A stretch of 64,000 nt of DNA from Bordetella sp. BOR01 (GTDB lineage: Bacteria > Pseudomonadota > Gammaproteobacteria > Burkholderiales > Burkholderiaceae_B), in assembly GCF_019218885.1 (NCBI RefSeq), contig NZ_JAHUWT010000001.1, positions 1,364,001 to 1,428,000 on the forward strand. The letters run 5' to 3'. Below the pieces are notes generated by a model. That model saw nothing but the letters and a program-made list of their open reading frames with translations. It did not search any database and was not told where the DNA came from. Position numbers and translations under genes: made by a program. Of the stretch, positions 40,799 through 49,708 are shown piece by piece. Positions within the stretch are counted from its first letter, which is position 1. Each line of letters starts with the position of its first letter.

Positions 40799-41398
40799 AT
40801 GACCCGTGATCCGGCTGACACCGACCCCGGCCAGCATCCGCAGCGGCTGCAGGATTGCCGCCGCTGCGGCCTGTGGCGCGATGCCACGCAGGCGGTGGCG
40901 GGCGAGGGCAGGCGCTCGGCTCACATCATGCTGGTGGGAGAACAGCCTGGCGACAAGGAAGACCTGGCCGGCCAACCCTTCGTGGGCCCGGCGGGTGCCC
41001 TGCTGGACCGGGCCTTGCGCCAGGCCGGGGTGCAACGCACGTCGGTGTACATCACGAACGCCGTCAAGCATTTCAAATGGCAGGCCCGCGGCAAGCGGCG
41101 CATGCACAAGACGCCGGCGCAGCGCGAGATCGAGGCCTGCCATTATTGGCTGGAAGACGAACTGCGTGCGATACGGCCGCGGGTGGTGGTGGCCTTGGGC
41201 GCCACGGCCCTGCATTCGGTGATGCAGGCGAAGTCCGTCGCCTTGACGCCGGTACTGGGCCAGGTGCTGGAGCATGACGGCCTGGCGGTGATCCCCACCT
41301 ACCACCCGTCGTTTGCCTTGCGTGCCCCCGATGCCCAGGCGCGACAGCGCGCGTTTGATGCCATCGTGGATGCGCTGGCCAAGGCCGGCCGGATGTAG
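40799..41398 (+). CDS. udgX: UdgX-type uracil-DNA glycosylase
   Basis: A 199-residue protein of the UDG superfamily, close to family 4. Motif A is GEQPGDKEDLAGQPFVGPAG (near residue 47), motif B region is HPSFALRAPDAQAR (near 168). Between them the KRRMHKTP loop (near 99-106) matches the KRRIH loop that defines UdgX, whose His forms a covalent bond with the sugar after uracil removal. CRRC near residue 21 and a later Cys (EACHYWL) are probable Fe-S ligands; the usual third family-4 Cys position appears to be His (NAVKHF). It removes uracil from DNA and stays linked to the abasic site. The start at MTRDPADT was chosen from family length. Confidence 0.88.
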   Translation: MTRDPADTDPGQHPQRLQDCRRCGLWRDATQAVAGEGRRSAHIMLVGEQPGDKEDLAGQPFVGPAGALLDRALRQAGVQRTSVYITNAVKHFKWQARGKRRMHKTPAQREIEACHYWLEDELRAIRPRVVVALGATALHSVMQAKSVALTPVLGQVLEHDGLAVIPTYHPSFALRAPDAQARQRAFDAIVDALAKAGRM

Positions 41399-41450
41399 CG
41401 CGACCCGTAACGGCGGCAGCTTCGGCAGGGGCAAAAAAATTCATGATATA

Positions 41451-41460
41451 CAATTAATTG
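41451..41460. promoter_or_regulatory. CAATTAATTG palindrome before the MarR gene
   Basis: A perfect 10-bp palindrome in a 45-base AT-rich island (41433-41479), 28 bases before the marR ATG. It is a probable autoregulatory MarR site; TATACA (41447-41452) overlapping it could be a -10. Confidence 0.45.
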
Positions 41461-41488
41461 ATATGTCATTTATTTTTAGACGAGTTTC

Positions 41489-41941
41489 ATGACCGATTCT
41501 TTACGCGCCCAATTTGCTTCGTCCGTGGCGCAGGCGGCGCGCAGTATGCGCCGCGCGGTCGACCGGCGCCTGCAACCGTATGGCTTGACCGAGGCCACCT
41601 GGCTGCCTCTCTTGCACCTGTCTCGATCGGCCGGACCCATGCGGCAGAAAGACCTGGCTGCCTCGCTGGGCCTGGACAGTTCTTCGGTGGTGCGCCTGAT
41701 CGATGCCCTGCAGGCCGCCGGCCTGGTGCAGCGCAAGGAAGAAGACCAGGATCGGCGCGCCAAGTCCATTGTGCTGACCGCGCGCGGGCAGGCGACCGTG
41801 GCCCAGGTCGAGCGGGTGGCCAAGGAAGTGCGCGACAACGCCATGAGCGATATCCCCGATGCCGAGCTGCAGCGCGCGGGGCGCTTGCTGGCGCGCTTGC
41901 GCGCGGCGCTGGAAGCCGATATCGCGGGGGGGGCGCCATGA
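41489..41941 (+). CDS. MarR-family transcriptional regulator
   Basis: A 150-residue MarR protein: LRQPYG-type dimer helix (RRAVDRRLQPYGLTEATWL), winged helix MRQKDLAASLGLDSSSVVRLIDAL and wing EDQDRRAKSIVLTARG. Its last codons overlap the MFS start as ATGA, so it is the first gene of a regulator-transporter operon. It probably represses the pair through the AT-rich palindrome upstream. Confidence 0.92.
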   Translation: MTDSLRAQFASSVAQAARSMRRAVDRRLQPYGLTEATWLPLLHLSRSAGPMRQKDLAASLGLDSSSVVRLIDALQAAGLVQRKEEDQDRRAKSIVLTARGQATVAQVERVAKEVRDNAMSDIPDAELQRAGRLLARLRAALEADIAGGAP

Positions 41942-43164
41942 CGGCCGGCACGCATACCCTGTCGGACAGCTTCATGGGCGAGCGCAGCCCGCCGCCACAT
42001 GTGCCGCTGTGGCTGCTGGCGCTGTTCACGTTCAGCGGCACGCTGGCCATGCATATCTTCGTGCCGGCGCTGGCCATGGCGGGCCGCGACCTGGGTGCCG
42101 GCAACGGCGCCATGCAGATGACGGTCAGCCTGTACATCATCGGGCTGGCGGTGGGGCAGCTGATCTACGGCCCGCTGTCCGATCGCTATGGACGCCGCCG
42201 CGTGCTGATGGTGGGGCTGGCCATTTATACGGTGGCCGGCCTGGCCGCCGCGCTGGCGCCGCAAGTCTATGCGCTGATCGCCGCGCGGCTGTTCCAGGCG
42301 CTGGGCGGCTGCGCCGGACTGGTGCTGGGGCGTGCCATGGTGCGCGATACTGCGGCGCCGTCCGAGGCGGCCAAGCGGCTGGCGCTGATGAATCTGATGG
42401 TGACAGTGGCGCCCGGCATCGCCCCGATCGTGGGCGGTGCGCTGGCCACGTCGCTGGGCTGGCGGGCCGTGTTGCTCGTGTTGTGCGTGCTGGGGGTGGT
42501 GAATTTCGTATTGGCCTGGCGCCTGTTGCCCGAGACCGGAGCGGCCATGGTGCGCGTGACCACCACGACGCTGGCGCACCGCTACCGCCAGTTGCTGGCC
42601 TCGCGCGAGTTCCTGGGTTATGCGGTGGGCGGTGGTTGCGCCACGACCTCGATGTTTGCTTTTGTGGCGTCGGCGCCGTTCATTTTCGTGGACCAGCTGC
42701 ATCGTCCGGCCGACGAGGTGGGGCTGTACCTGGCGGTGCTGGTATCGGGTGTGTGGCTGGGTAGCATGCTGACCACTCGCCTGATCGGCAAGTTGCCGAT
42801 GGAGCGTCTGCTGGTGGCCGGCAATGCGCTCAGCGCGGTCGCGGCGGTTGCGTTCCTGGTGCTGGTATTGTCGGGCCACGTCGCGGTGGCGCCGATCATC
42901 GTGATGATGTTCTTCTATACATTCGGCGCCGGCATCGCCGGGCCCACCGCGCTGACCTTGGCGATAGGCGTGAACCCCCGGGCAATTGGCTCGGCCTCGG
43001 GCCTGTACGGCGCCGTGCAGATGGGGGTGGGCGCTTTGTGCACGGCACTGGCGGGGTTGGGCCCGTCGCCGGCCTTGTCGACCGCACTGGTGCTGGCCGG
43101 GGCCGGCGTGCTGGGCCAGTTGTCTTTCTGGGTGGCATCGCGCGGGCGCGGCGCGGCGGCGTAG
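41938..43164 (+). CDS. MFS transporter, Bcr/CflA drug-efflux type
   Basis: A 408-residue transporter with about 12 membrane segments and the Bcr/CflA pattern: LALFTFSGTLAMHIFVPALA, IGLAVGQLIYGPLSDRYGRR (MFS motif A) and QALGGCAGLVLGRAMVRD. The family exports bicyclomycin, chloramphenicol, sulfonamides or related molecules. It is coupled to the MarR gene by a four-base overlap. A stable hairpin (43174-43190) follows. Confidence 0.9.
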   Translation: MTAGTHTLSDSFMGERSPPPHVPLWLLALFTFSGTLAMHIFVPALAMAGRDLGAGNGAMQMTVSLYIIGLAVGQLIYGPLSDRYGRRRVLMVGLAIYTVAGLAAALAPQVYALIAARLFQALGGCAGLVLGRAMVRDTAAPSEAAKRLALMNLMVTVAPGIAPIVGGALATSLGWRAVLLVLCVLGVVNFVLAWRLLPETGAAMVRVTTTTLAHRYRQLLASREFLGYAVGGGCATTSMFAFVASAPFIFVDQLHRPADEVGLYLAVLVSGVWLGSMLTTRLIGKLPMERLLVAGNALSAVAAVAFLVLVLSGHVAVAPIIVMMFFYTFGAGIAGPTALTLAIGVNPRAIGSASGLYGAVQMGVGALCTALAGLGPSPALSTALVLAGAGVLGQLSFWVASRGRGAAA

Positions 43165-43173
43165 TGTTCGCCG

Positions 43174-43190
43174 GCCGCGCGCCGCGCGGC
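43174..43190. terminator. GC hairpin between convergent MFS and propeller-lipoprotein genes
   Basis: GCCGCGCG and CGCGCGGC flank a single C, forming a 7-bp stem with a 3-base loop, 10 bases past the MFS stop and 4 before the convergent stop codon. It is likely a bidirectional transcript end, without a clear T-run. Confidence 0.45.
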
Positions 43191-43194
43191 TGTA

Positions 43195-45045
43195 TCAGCT
43201 TGCGTCGTCTGCCAGCACGATGCGGTAGATGGCCGTGGTGCCGCTGACTTCATAGCCCACGATCAGCAGCGGCTCGCCGGTGGGCGAGTCGGCGGCAGAT
43301 ACGAAGGCCAGGCCCTCGGGGCCCAGGTCGCCAGCCGCGCCGGGATCGGCCGCCGAGTCGACGTTGAAGTCGCGCGAATTCACGTACGTGGCAAAGCGGG
43401 GCTGGGCTGGGTCGCTGATGTCGTACACCATGATGCCGCCGATGCGTTCCAGGCCGACGAAGGCGTAGGTCTTGTCGCCGATATTGCCCAGTACGATGCC
43501 TTCGGGTTCGGGGCCCTTGTTGTCGCTGCGGTCATCGAACAGGGTTTCGTCATGCCCCGAGTTGAACCAGTCGGGATAGCGCTCGGCCGTGATGCGCTCG
43601 AATTGGTCGCCCGAATCCCACACCAGCTTGCCGTCGGCGTCGCGGATCGAGAACGACCGTGCGCCATAGGCATACAGCGTGTCGTAGACCAGCCGGCCGT
43701 CGGCGCTGAGTTGCGGCGAGCCGTCGGGGTTCTGCTTGTAGCCCATGGTCCACGTTACGGTCAGGCGGCCCAGCAGGTCGTCGTCGCGGCAGTCGCCCGG
43801 ATCGGTGGCGGTTGCGCCGCAATAGCCGAACACGGCGGGATCGAGCAGGCCGCCAACGGCCAGTTTGCGCAGTTGCGGCGGCAGGTCGTCGCCGGCGCGG
43901 CGGTCGAAGCCGTCTTTGTGCACCAGATGCTTGACGCGGAATTCATCGACGAAGCCCGGCGCCAGATCGGCGTCCTGGTCCAGCCAGGTGCCGGCCGGAT
44001 CGCGGCCCCAGTTCCAATAGGCCGGGTTGTCTTCGCCCCAGGGTCGGCCATCGCCTTCGTTGGCGGTGACCAGGTAGGTGGCGCCGCCGGCCTTATAGGC
44101 GGCGATGGCGTCCGGCATGTACAGGCCTTTGACGCCGGGCCAGGTGCGAATGTCGATGGCGCCGTCGGTGTCACTGACATCCAGGCCGTTGCCTTCCACG
44201 CCGTGGTCTTTGGCGCCCAGCGGCAGGATGTCGGTGACGCGCGCGTTGGCCACGTCCAGCCTGGCCAGCGCATTGTTTTCCTGCAGCGTGACCCAGGCCG
44301 TGGCGCCGTCGGCGTCCACGGCAATGTATTCGGGTTCGATGTCCTGCGCGGCGCTGGCGCGCGGGCCGACCAGGCGCACGCCCTGGCTGCGCAGCATGGC
44401 TTCCTGGCCGTTCCAGGCGGTGAAGCCGGCCGTGCGCGCGGTGGGTGCCGCCGGATTGGAAATATCGATCACGCTGACCGAGCCTTCAGGGTCGATGGTG
44501 TAGTCGTCGGAAGGCTCGCCTTCATTGGCGACCAGCACGGTCTTGGCGTCGGGCGTGAACGTCAGCATGTCGGGCTGGGCCCCCACGGGCACCGACCCCA
44601 GCAATGCCAGGCTGGCCGCGTCATACAGCGCCATGTACCCCGTATCGGTCTTGACGGCTGCCTGGATGGCGACGGCGACCTTGCCGTCGCGCACGGCCAC
44701 GCTGTTGATCTCGGCGCCGGGCGACACGGCTTCGGCATCGAGCGTGCCCATATGGGTGGGGCTGGCGGGGGTGCTCAAGTCCAGCACGTCGATCTTGCCG
44801 GACTGGGCATTGACCACGAAAGCACGGCGGGTGGCCGCGTCGTAAGCCGGAATCTCGGCGGCGCTGACGCCATAGCTGCCGCTTTCGTAGCGGCCGAGCA
44901 AATCGAGCGAAGCGATGTGCCGCGGCGCTTCGGCGACGGGCGGTGGCGGTTCCGCATCATCATCATCGTCGCTACTGCTGCTGCCGCAAGCGGCCAGGAT
45001 CAGGGGCAGCAAGGCAGAGGCCGCGGCCAGTTTCCAGTTTTTCAT
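43195..45045 (-). CDS. Choice-of-anchor I-type beta-propeller lipoprotein
   Basis: A 616-residue lipoprotein: signal MKNWKLAAASALLPLILAAC with lipobox, then a Ser/Asp-rich linker (SSSSDDDDD). Repeated blade-like segments follow (FVVNAQSGKIDVLDLS, LVANEGEPSDDYTIDPEGSVSVIDIS, VTANEGDGRPWGE, GPEPEGIVLG), typical of choice-of-anchor I proteins related to alkaline-phosphatase-like and mesenchyme-type propellers. It is exported to the envelope; activity is not known. It stands alone on its strand. Confidence 0.8.
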   Translation of the reverse strand: MKNWKLAAASALLPLILAACGSSSSDDDDDAEPPPPVAEAPRHIASLDLLGRYESGSYGVSAAEIPAYDAATRRAFVVNAQSGKIDVLDLSTPASPTHMGTLDAEAVSPGAEINSVAVRDGKVAVAIQAAVKTDTGYMALYDAASLALLGSVPVGAQPDMLTFTPDAKTVLVANEGEPSDDYTIDPEGSVSVIDISNPAAPTARTAGFTAWNGQEAMLRSQGVRLVGPRASAAQDIEPEYIAVDADGATAWVTLQENNALARLDVANARVTDILPLGAKDHGVEGNGLDVSDTDGAIDIRTWPGVKGLYMPDAIAAYKAGGATYLVTANEGDGRPWGEDNPAYWNWGRDPAGTWLDQDADLAPGFVDEFRVKHLVHKDGFDRRAGDDLPPQLRKLAVGGLLDPAVFGYCGATATDPGDCRDDDLLGRLTVTWTMGYKQNPDGSPQLSADGRLVYDTLYAYGARSFSIRDADGKLVWDSGDQFERITAERYPDWFNSGHDETLFDDRSDNKGPEPEGIVLGNIGDKTYAFVGLERIGGIMVYDISDPAQPRFATYVNSRDFNVDSAADPGAAGDLGPEGLAFVSAADSPTGEPLLIVGYEVSGTTAIYRIVLADDAS

Positions 45046-45146
45046 GTTGTGAGCGCTCTGTTCAGGTTTTTGCAAGAGCGGACAGACTAGGGGCCCTTTG
45101 TTGCGGTTTCCTTACTGTGCATCGTGTTTTGCGCGGCAGGGGCCGG

Positions 45147-46049
45147 TCAGGCGCGCCCGCGCATGACCAGGTAGATGCCGGTCACGGCCAGCAGCATGCC
45201 GGGCCAGGCCAGGGGCGGAATGGTCTCGCCCAGCACCAGGAATGCGATGACGGCCGTGGTGGGCGGCACCAGGAAGAACAGCGCCGACACGCGCGAGGCC
45301 TTGCCATGGCGGATCATGGCCAGCAGCAGCGTGATGGCGATCAGCGAATTGCACAGCACCAGGTAGGCCAGCGAACCGAACAGCGCGGGAGTCCAGTCGA
45401 TGCGCATGGGCTCGAGCCACAACGCCAACGGCGCCGACACCGCCAGGCCCACGGAATACTGCACCAGGTTGGCGGTCAGGGGGTGCGTGTCGCTGCCATA
45501 GCGCTTTTCCCACAGGGTGCCGGCCACGATGGACAGCAGCGCCAGCACGGCAAACAGCAGGCCGGCCGCCGATGCGGCGCCGATCGACGATTTCGCCAGG
45601 ATCACCAGCGCGGCGCCGGCCACGCCCAGCAGCAGCCCGGTCCAATGGCGCAGCCCGACTCGCTCGCCCGCCAGCAACGGCGCCAGCAGGCCGACCAGGA
45701 TGGGTTGCTGGGATGTGATCAGGGCCACCGCGCCCGCCGACAGGCCGAACTTCAGGCTGAGATAGGTGAAGGCAAAATAGCCGGCCTGCAGGAACAGGCC
45801 CACCAGGGCCAGGTGCATCCAGATGCGTGGCGTGGCGGGCAATGCCGGCCGCAACCACGCGAAGGCGATGCCCACTAGCGTCACCACGCAGGCGTAGCGC
45901 AGGGCCAGGAACGTCAGCGGATCGGCATAGGCCAGGCCCAGCTTCAGGAACACGAAGCCGGACGACCACAGCAGCAGGAACAGGGCCGGCGCGTACTTCA
46001 GCCAGGCAGGCGCGGATGTGCGGCGGTTGGACAGCGCCTGGGGTGTCAT
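45147..46049 (-). CDS. EamA/DMT-family transporter
   Basis: A 300-residue protein with ten hydrophobic segments in two EamA halves (LLLWSSGFVFLKLGL; VPPTTAVIAFLVLGETIPPL). It exports metabolites such as amino acids or related compounds. The start overlaps the AraC stop as ATGA, so regulator and transporter are coupled. The open frame extends upstream through the AraC gene but the segment pattern starts here. Confidence 0.9.
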   Translation of the reverse strand: MTPQALSNRRTSAPAWLKYAPALFLLLWSSGFVFLKLGLAYADPLTFLALRYACVVTLVGIAFAWLRPALPATPRIWMHLALVGLFLQAGYFAFTYLSLKFGLSAGAVALITSQQPILVGLLAPLLAGERVGLRHWTGLLLGVAGAALVILAKSSIGAASAAGLLFAVLALLSIVAGTLWEKRYGSDTHPLTANLVQYSVGLAVSAPLALWLEPMRIDWTPALFGSLAYLVLCNSLIAITLLLAMIRHGKASRVSALFFLVPPTTAVIAFLVLGETIPPLAWPGMLLAVTGIYLVMRGRA

Positions 46050-46870
46050 GCGTCGGCTGCACCTGATTCGAGCGCCGCAGCCGGCGGCGGCAATTGCGGC
46101 GGCTGGTCGAAGTAGCGCGCGGGCGTAGTGCCGTAGGCGCGCCGGAACATGGCAATGAATGCGCTGACGTTGTCGTAGCCAAGGTCCAGCGCCACGGTGG
46201 TGACGGCCTTGCCTGCCGCGAGCATTTCCAGCGCGCGCATCAGACGCAGGCGCTGCCGCCAGTCGCCGAACGATAGCCCGGTTTCGTGGGCGTAGCGCCG
46301 GATGAGCGTGCGCGGCGCGATGGCTGCCCAGCATGCCCACTCGTCCAGGCGGCGCGGGTCGGCCGGGTCATCGGCCAGGGCCTGCGCAATGCGCAGCAGG
46401 CGCGGATCGCGCGGCATCGGCAGCCCCGGCGAGCTGCGCGGCAAGCTCTGGATTTCGTCCAGGATCACGCCAGCCAGGCGGTCTTGCGCGGGGCCGGCGC
46501 GGCCATCGCCGGCCGCGGCGCGCATGACGGCAGCCCGCAGCAATTCGGAGCTTTGCAGGACGCACGCGGTATCGGGCAGGCCCGCGCAGGCCTGCGGCGC
46601 AAGATAGACGCTCCAGCCGGCAAAGGGGCCATGCGAACGCAGGCCATGCGGCACGTCCGGCGGCAACCAGATAGCCTGCGCGGCCGGCACGATCCACAGA
46701 CCATCCCCGGTATCCACCGACAGCAGCCCGCGCAGCGAACCCAGCAACTGCCCGCGGGCATGGCGATGCATGGCGGTGGCACGCGGCTGCGGGCCGGCCG
46801 CGGCTGCCGCGATCAGGGGCGGGCCGTCCGGGGATTGCGCGCGATGGGGAGGCAGCAGCGGTTCGGGCAT
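46046..46870 (-). CDS. AraC-family transcriptional regulator
   Basis: A 274-residue regulator: N-terminal cupin-like sensor (HRHARGQLLGS, AIWLPPDVPHGL) and a C-terminal AraC DNA-binding domain (RRLDEWACWAAIAPRTLIRRY, YDNVSAFIAMFRRAYGTTPARYF). It resembles cupin-AraC proteins next to EamA exporters. It is coupled to the EamA gene and probably activates it together with itself. Confidence 0.9.
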   Translation of the reverse strand: MPEPLLPPHRAQSPDGPPLIAAAAAGPQPRATAMHRHARGQLLGSLRGLLSVDTGDGLWIVPAAQAIWLPPDVPHGLRSHGPFAGWSVYLAPQACAGLPDTACVLQSSELLRAAVMRAAAGDGRAGPAQDRLAGVILDEIQSLPRSSPGLPMPRDPRLLRIAQALADDPADPRRLDEWACWAAIAPRTLIRRYAHETGLSFGDWRQRLRLMRALEMLAAGKAVTTVALDLGYDNVSAFIAMFRRAYGTTPARYFDQPPQLPPPAAALESGAADA

Positions 46871-46968
46871 GGCGCAAATGGCGTATGGATTGGCTGTTAT
46901 ACCGCAGCGCGGCCGGTCGGCCGTATTTACAGTACTGCTACCCCCTACACAGACGAGGACACATCATC

Positions 46969-47229
46969 ATGCAAGCAGAAGACATGTTGCCGGACCGCCA
47001 GGACTGGGCGGACCTGAACGGCGTGGCAGTGCGCAAGGGCACCGTGGCCGCCTTCCTGGCCAATGCGCGCCTGTGGCTGGACCCGCTGGCCGACGGTGCC
47101 GCCCGGGCGGCTGCGCAGCGCGACATCATGGCGGCCGTTCCGGCGCTGCGTGCGCTGGGCCTGTTCCAGGTGCTGGCCGTGCGCGATCCGGATTTGCGCA
47201 AGCTGGTGGAGCAGGCCGCCAGCGGCTAG
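46969..47229 (+). CDS. Small conserved-looking protein of unknown function
   Basis: An 86-residue soluble protein (RQDWADLNGVAVRKGTVAAF, then a helical Ala/Leu/Arg-rich half ending LRKLVEQAASG). No signal peptide, Cys or metal motif is seen. The start has only a weak site (GAGGA at 10-14 bases). It lies 89 bases before the zinc GTPase gene on the same strand, with the Zur box between, so it is not controlled by that box. I do not recognise the family. Confidence 0.65.
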   Translation: MQAEDMLPDRQDWADLNGVAVRKGTVAAFLANARLWLDPLADGAARAAAQRDIMAAVPALRALGLFQVLAVRDPDLRKLVEQAASG

Positions 47230-47250
47230 CCTGGGCGAGCGCTCTTTTTA

Positions 47251-47263
47251 GTTATGATATAAC
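47251..47263 (+). promoter_or_regulatory. Zur box before the zinc chaperone gene
   Basis: GTTATGATATAAC has perfect GTTAT/ATAAC arms and fits the proteobacterial Zur consensus GTTATnnTATAAC-type; it overlaps a TATGAT -10-like hexamer (47253-47258). It lies 54 bases before the ATG of a COG0523 GTPase, a classic Zur target induced by zinc shortage. Confidence 0.8.
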
Positions 47264-47317
47264 ATAACAAAATGAGCTGCGACGTCAGTTCGCCCACCTT
47301 CCTCCTGTTCATCCGCC

Positions 47318-48547
47318 ATGGCCAGAAAACTTCCCGTCACTGTCTTGTCCGGCTTTCTCGGGGCCGGCAAGACCACACTGTTGAATCACATCCTGAATAA
47401 CCGCGAGGGCCGCCGCGTGGCGGTCATCGTCAATGACATGAGCGAGGTGAATATCGATGCGGAACTGGTGCGCCAGGGCGGGGCCGAGCTGTCGCGCACC
47501 GATGAGAAGCTGGTCGAGATGAGCAACGGCTGCATCTGCTGTACCTTGCGCGAAGACCTGCTGCTGGAAGTGGGCCGGCTGGCCCAGGAAGGCCGCTTCG
47601 ACCAGTTGGTGATCGAGTCCACCGGCATATCCGAACCGCTGCCGGTGGCCGAGACTTTCACGTTCGCCGACGACTCGGGCCGCAGCCTGTCGGATGCGGC
47701 GTGCCTGGACACCATGGTGACAGTGGTGGACGCCTACAACTTCCTGCGCGACTACAGTTCATACGACAGCCTGCAGGCGCGCGGCGAGTCGCTGGGCGAA
47801 GAGGACAAGCGCACCGTGGTCGACCTGTTGATCGAGCAGGTCGAGTTCTGCGATGTGATCGTGGTGAACAAGACCGACCTGGTGGATGCCGACGGGCGTG
47901 CGCGCTTGATGGCCATCTTGCGGCACCTGAACCCCCGTGCGCGCATCGTCGCTGCCGAGTTCGGCAGCGTGCCGCTGGACCAGGTGCTGGACACGGGCTT
48001 GTTCGATTTCGAACAGGCGTCGCAAGCGCCCGGCTGGCTGAAAGAATTGCGGGGCGAGCACACGCCCGAAACCCTGGAATACGGTATCGGCAGTTTCGTC
48101 TACCGCGCCCGCCGGCCGTTTCATCCCCTGCGTTTTCATCGCCTGATCGAATCCGACTGGCCCGGCGTCGTGCGTTCCAAGGGCTACTTCTGGCTGGCCA
48201 GCCGGCCAGCCCTGGCCGGCTCGTGGTCGCAAGCCGGCGGCATATGCCGCCACGGCCTGGCAGGCCGCTGGTGGGCGGCCGTACCCCTGGAACAATGGCC
48301 CGACGACCCCGAGGCCATCACCCGCATCCGCGCCCGCTGGCAGGAGGGCACCGGCGACGCGCGGCAGGAACTGGTGCTGATCGGCATGGACATGGACAAG
48401 CCCGCCCTGCGTGCCAGGCTGGACCACTGCTTGCTGGACGACGCCGAAATGGCCCAGGGCCCGCACGCATGGATGGCATACCCAGACCCGTTCCCGCAGT
48501 GGGAATTCGCCGATGAACATGACCAAGAGCCCGGGCGCCGTATCTGA
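47318..48547 (+). CDS. zigA: Zinc-responsive GTPase chaperone, COG0523 (ZigA-type)
   Basis: A 409-residue G3E GTPase. Seen are Walker [16 protein letters not shown] (near 12), the metal-binding CICC within [13 protein letters not shown] (72-75), the [12 protein letters not shown] switch region, and NKTDLVD (near 184), then a CobW C-terminal domain ([19 protein letters not shown]). ZigA proteins deliver zinc to client enzymes under zinc starvation. A Zur box upstream supports this role over cobalamin or nitrile-hydratase uses. It ends 32 bases from a convergent Bug gene. Confidence 0.92.
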   Translation: MARKLPVTVLSGFLGAGKTTLLNHILNNREGRRVAVIVNDMSEVNIDAELVRQGGAELSRTDEKLVEMSNGCICCTLREDLLLEVGRLAQEGRFDQLVIESTGISEPLPVAETFTFADDSGRSLSDAACLDTMVTVVDAYNFLRDYSSYDSLQARGESLGEEDKRTVVDLLIEQVEFCDVIVVNKTDLVDADGRARLMAILRHLNPRARIVAAEFGSVPLDQVLDTGLFDFEQASQAPGWLKELRGEHTPETLEYGIGSFVYRARRPFHPLRFHRLIESDWPGVVRSKGYFWLASRPALAGSWSQAGGICRHGLAGRWWAAVPLEQWPDDPEAITRIRARWQEGTGDARQELVLIGMDMDKPALRARLDHCLLDDAEMAQGPHAWMAYPDPFPQWEFADEHDQEPGRRI

Positions 48548-48579
48548 CACCAGACACAGCGCCCCGCAAATAACGGCAA

Positions 48580-49563
48580 CTACTTAGCCATCAACCCCAG
48601 ATGCTCAATCAAGCCTTTATCCTTGGCATAAGTCGCCTCCGCCCATGCCTGGTAGTCCTGGCTGTCGCGATATGCCGGCTCCTGGTTCAACTGCTGCATC
48701 ACTTCCATGCTGCGTGTCGAGAACAGCGCCTGCTTGAAGGCATCATGCAGAATCTGCACCACCTTCGGATCCATGCCCTTGGGGCCGGCCAGGCCGTAGG
48801 GTGAACTGGACACCACGCCATAGCCCAGTTCCTGGGCGGTGGGCACATCCGGCCAGCGCTTGGTGCGCTGTTCGCCGAAGGTGACCAGCAGGCGCATCTT
48901 GCCCGCGTCCACAAACTGGTCCCAGCCGGTGGCATCGCTTTGCGCCATGATGTGCCCGCCCAGCAGTGCCTGCTGCATGTCGGCATTGCCCTTGAACGGC
49001 ACATGGTTCAACTTCACCTTGGCGTTGATGGCGATTTCTTCCATCAGCAGGTGCGGCGACGAGCCCACGCCCGTCGAACCGTAATCGATGGTGCCGGGCT
49101 TGGCGCGCGCCGCTTCGATATAGTCGTTGAAGGTCTTGAAGGGGGAGTCGCTGCGCACCGTGAAGCCGAAGGTGTAGCCGGACAGGCCCACGATGAAGGT
49201 GAAATCCTTGATGGGGTCCCAGTCGGTCTTCATCATGTAGGGCATGCGCAGCATGCCCAGCGGGTACAGGCTGACGGTGTAGCCGTCGGGCTTGGCGGTC
49301 TTGGCCATATTGGCCGGGCCCAGCGTGCCGCCCGCGCCCGGGCGGTTTTCCACGATCACGTTCTGTCCCAGGTGCTTGCTGGCGTCTTCGGCAATGGCGC
49401 GCAGATGGCGGTCGGTAGAGCCGCCGGCGGGAAAGGGCACGATCAGCGTGATGGGCTTGGTGGGGAACTTGTCTTGCGCCAGGGCCGGCAAAGGCAGCGC
49501 CGCACTCAGCGCGGCGGTCAGTGCCAGCCCCAGGCAGGCGCGACGGGTGGTTTTTTGATGCAT
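48580..49563 (-). CDS. Bug/TctC-family solute receptor
   Basis: A 327-residue periplasmic receptor. The signal MHQKTTRRACLGLALTAALS has an RR pair but also a normal Sec core, ending ALAQ; the mature part shows FPTKPITLIVPFPAGGSTD, VIVENRPGAGG and KPDGYTVSLY. It is the last gene of the leftward pim-like operon and separated from the preceding Bug gene by 145 bases with two hairpins, so it may be expressed at a different level. AAAGGAGAC precedes the ATG. Confidence 0.92.
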   Translation of the reverse strand: MHQKTTRRACLGLALTAALSAALPLPALAQDKFPTKPITLIVPFPAGGSTDRHLRAIAEDASKHLGQNVIVENRPGAGGTLGPANMAKTAKPDGYTVSLYPLGMLRMPYMMKTDWDPIKDFTFIVGLSGYTFGFTVRSDSPFKTFNDYIEAARAKPGTIDYGSTGVGSSPHLLMEEIAINAKVKLNHVPFKGNADMQQALLGGHIMAQSDATGWDQFVDAGKMRLLVTFGEQRTKRWPDVPTAQELGYGVVSSSPYGLAGPKGMDPKVVQILHDAFKQALFSTRSMEVMQQLNQEPAYRDSQDYQAWAEATYAKDKGLIEHLGLMAK

Positions 49564-49601
49564 GATGGTTTGTCTCCTTTCCTTTATGGTGGTGGCCGGA
49601 T

Positions 49602-49666
49602 CCGGCCGTCCTGTTGGACGGCCGGGCCCGGTAAGGCCGGCATCCTGTGTGTGGCAGGACGCCGGC
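49602..49666 (-). terminator. Two tandem hairpins between adjacent Bug genes
   Basis: CCGGCCGTCC (49602-49611) and GGACGGCCGG (49616-49625) form a perfect 10-bp stem with a TGTT loop. GCCGGCATCCTG (49636-49647) and CAGGACGCCGGC (49655-49666) form a second stem with one mismatch. With no U-run, they may act as a partial terminator or as an RNA stabiliser between two receptor genes. Confidence 0.5.
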
Positions 49667-49708
49667 AAGAACGCGCCGGTGCAGGCTGGCGCGCCGGGGG
49701 GCTGGACG

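Noticed and set aside
41476-42879. 467-codon open frame on the minus strand
   Set aside because: Antisense to the MarR and MFS genes; Gln/His/Arg-rich, no motif.
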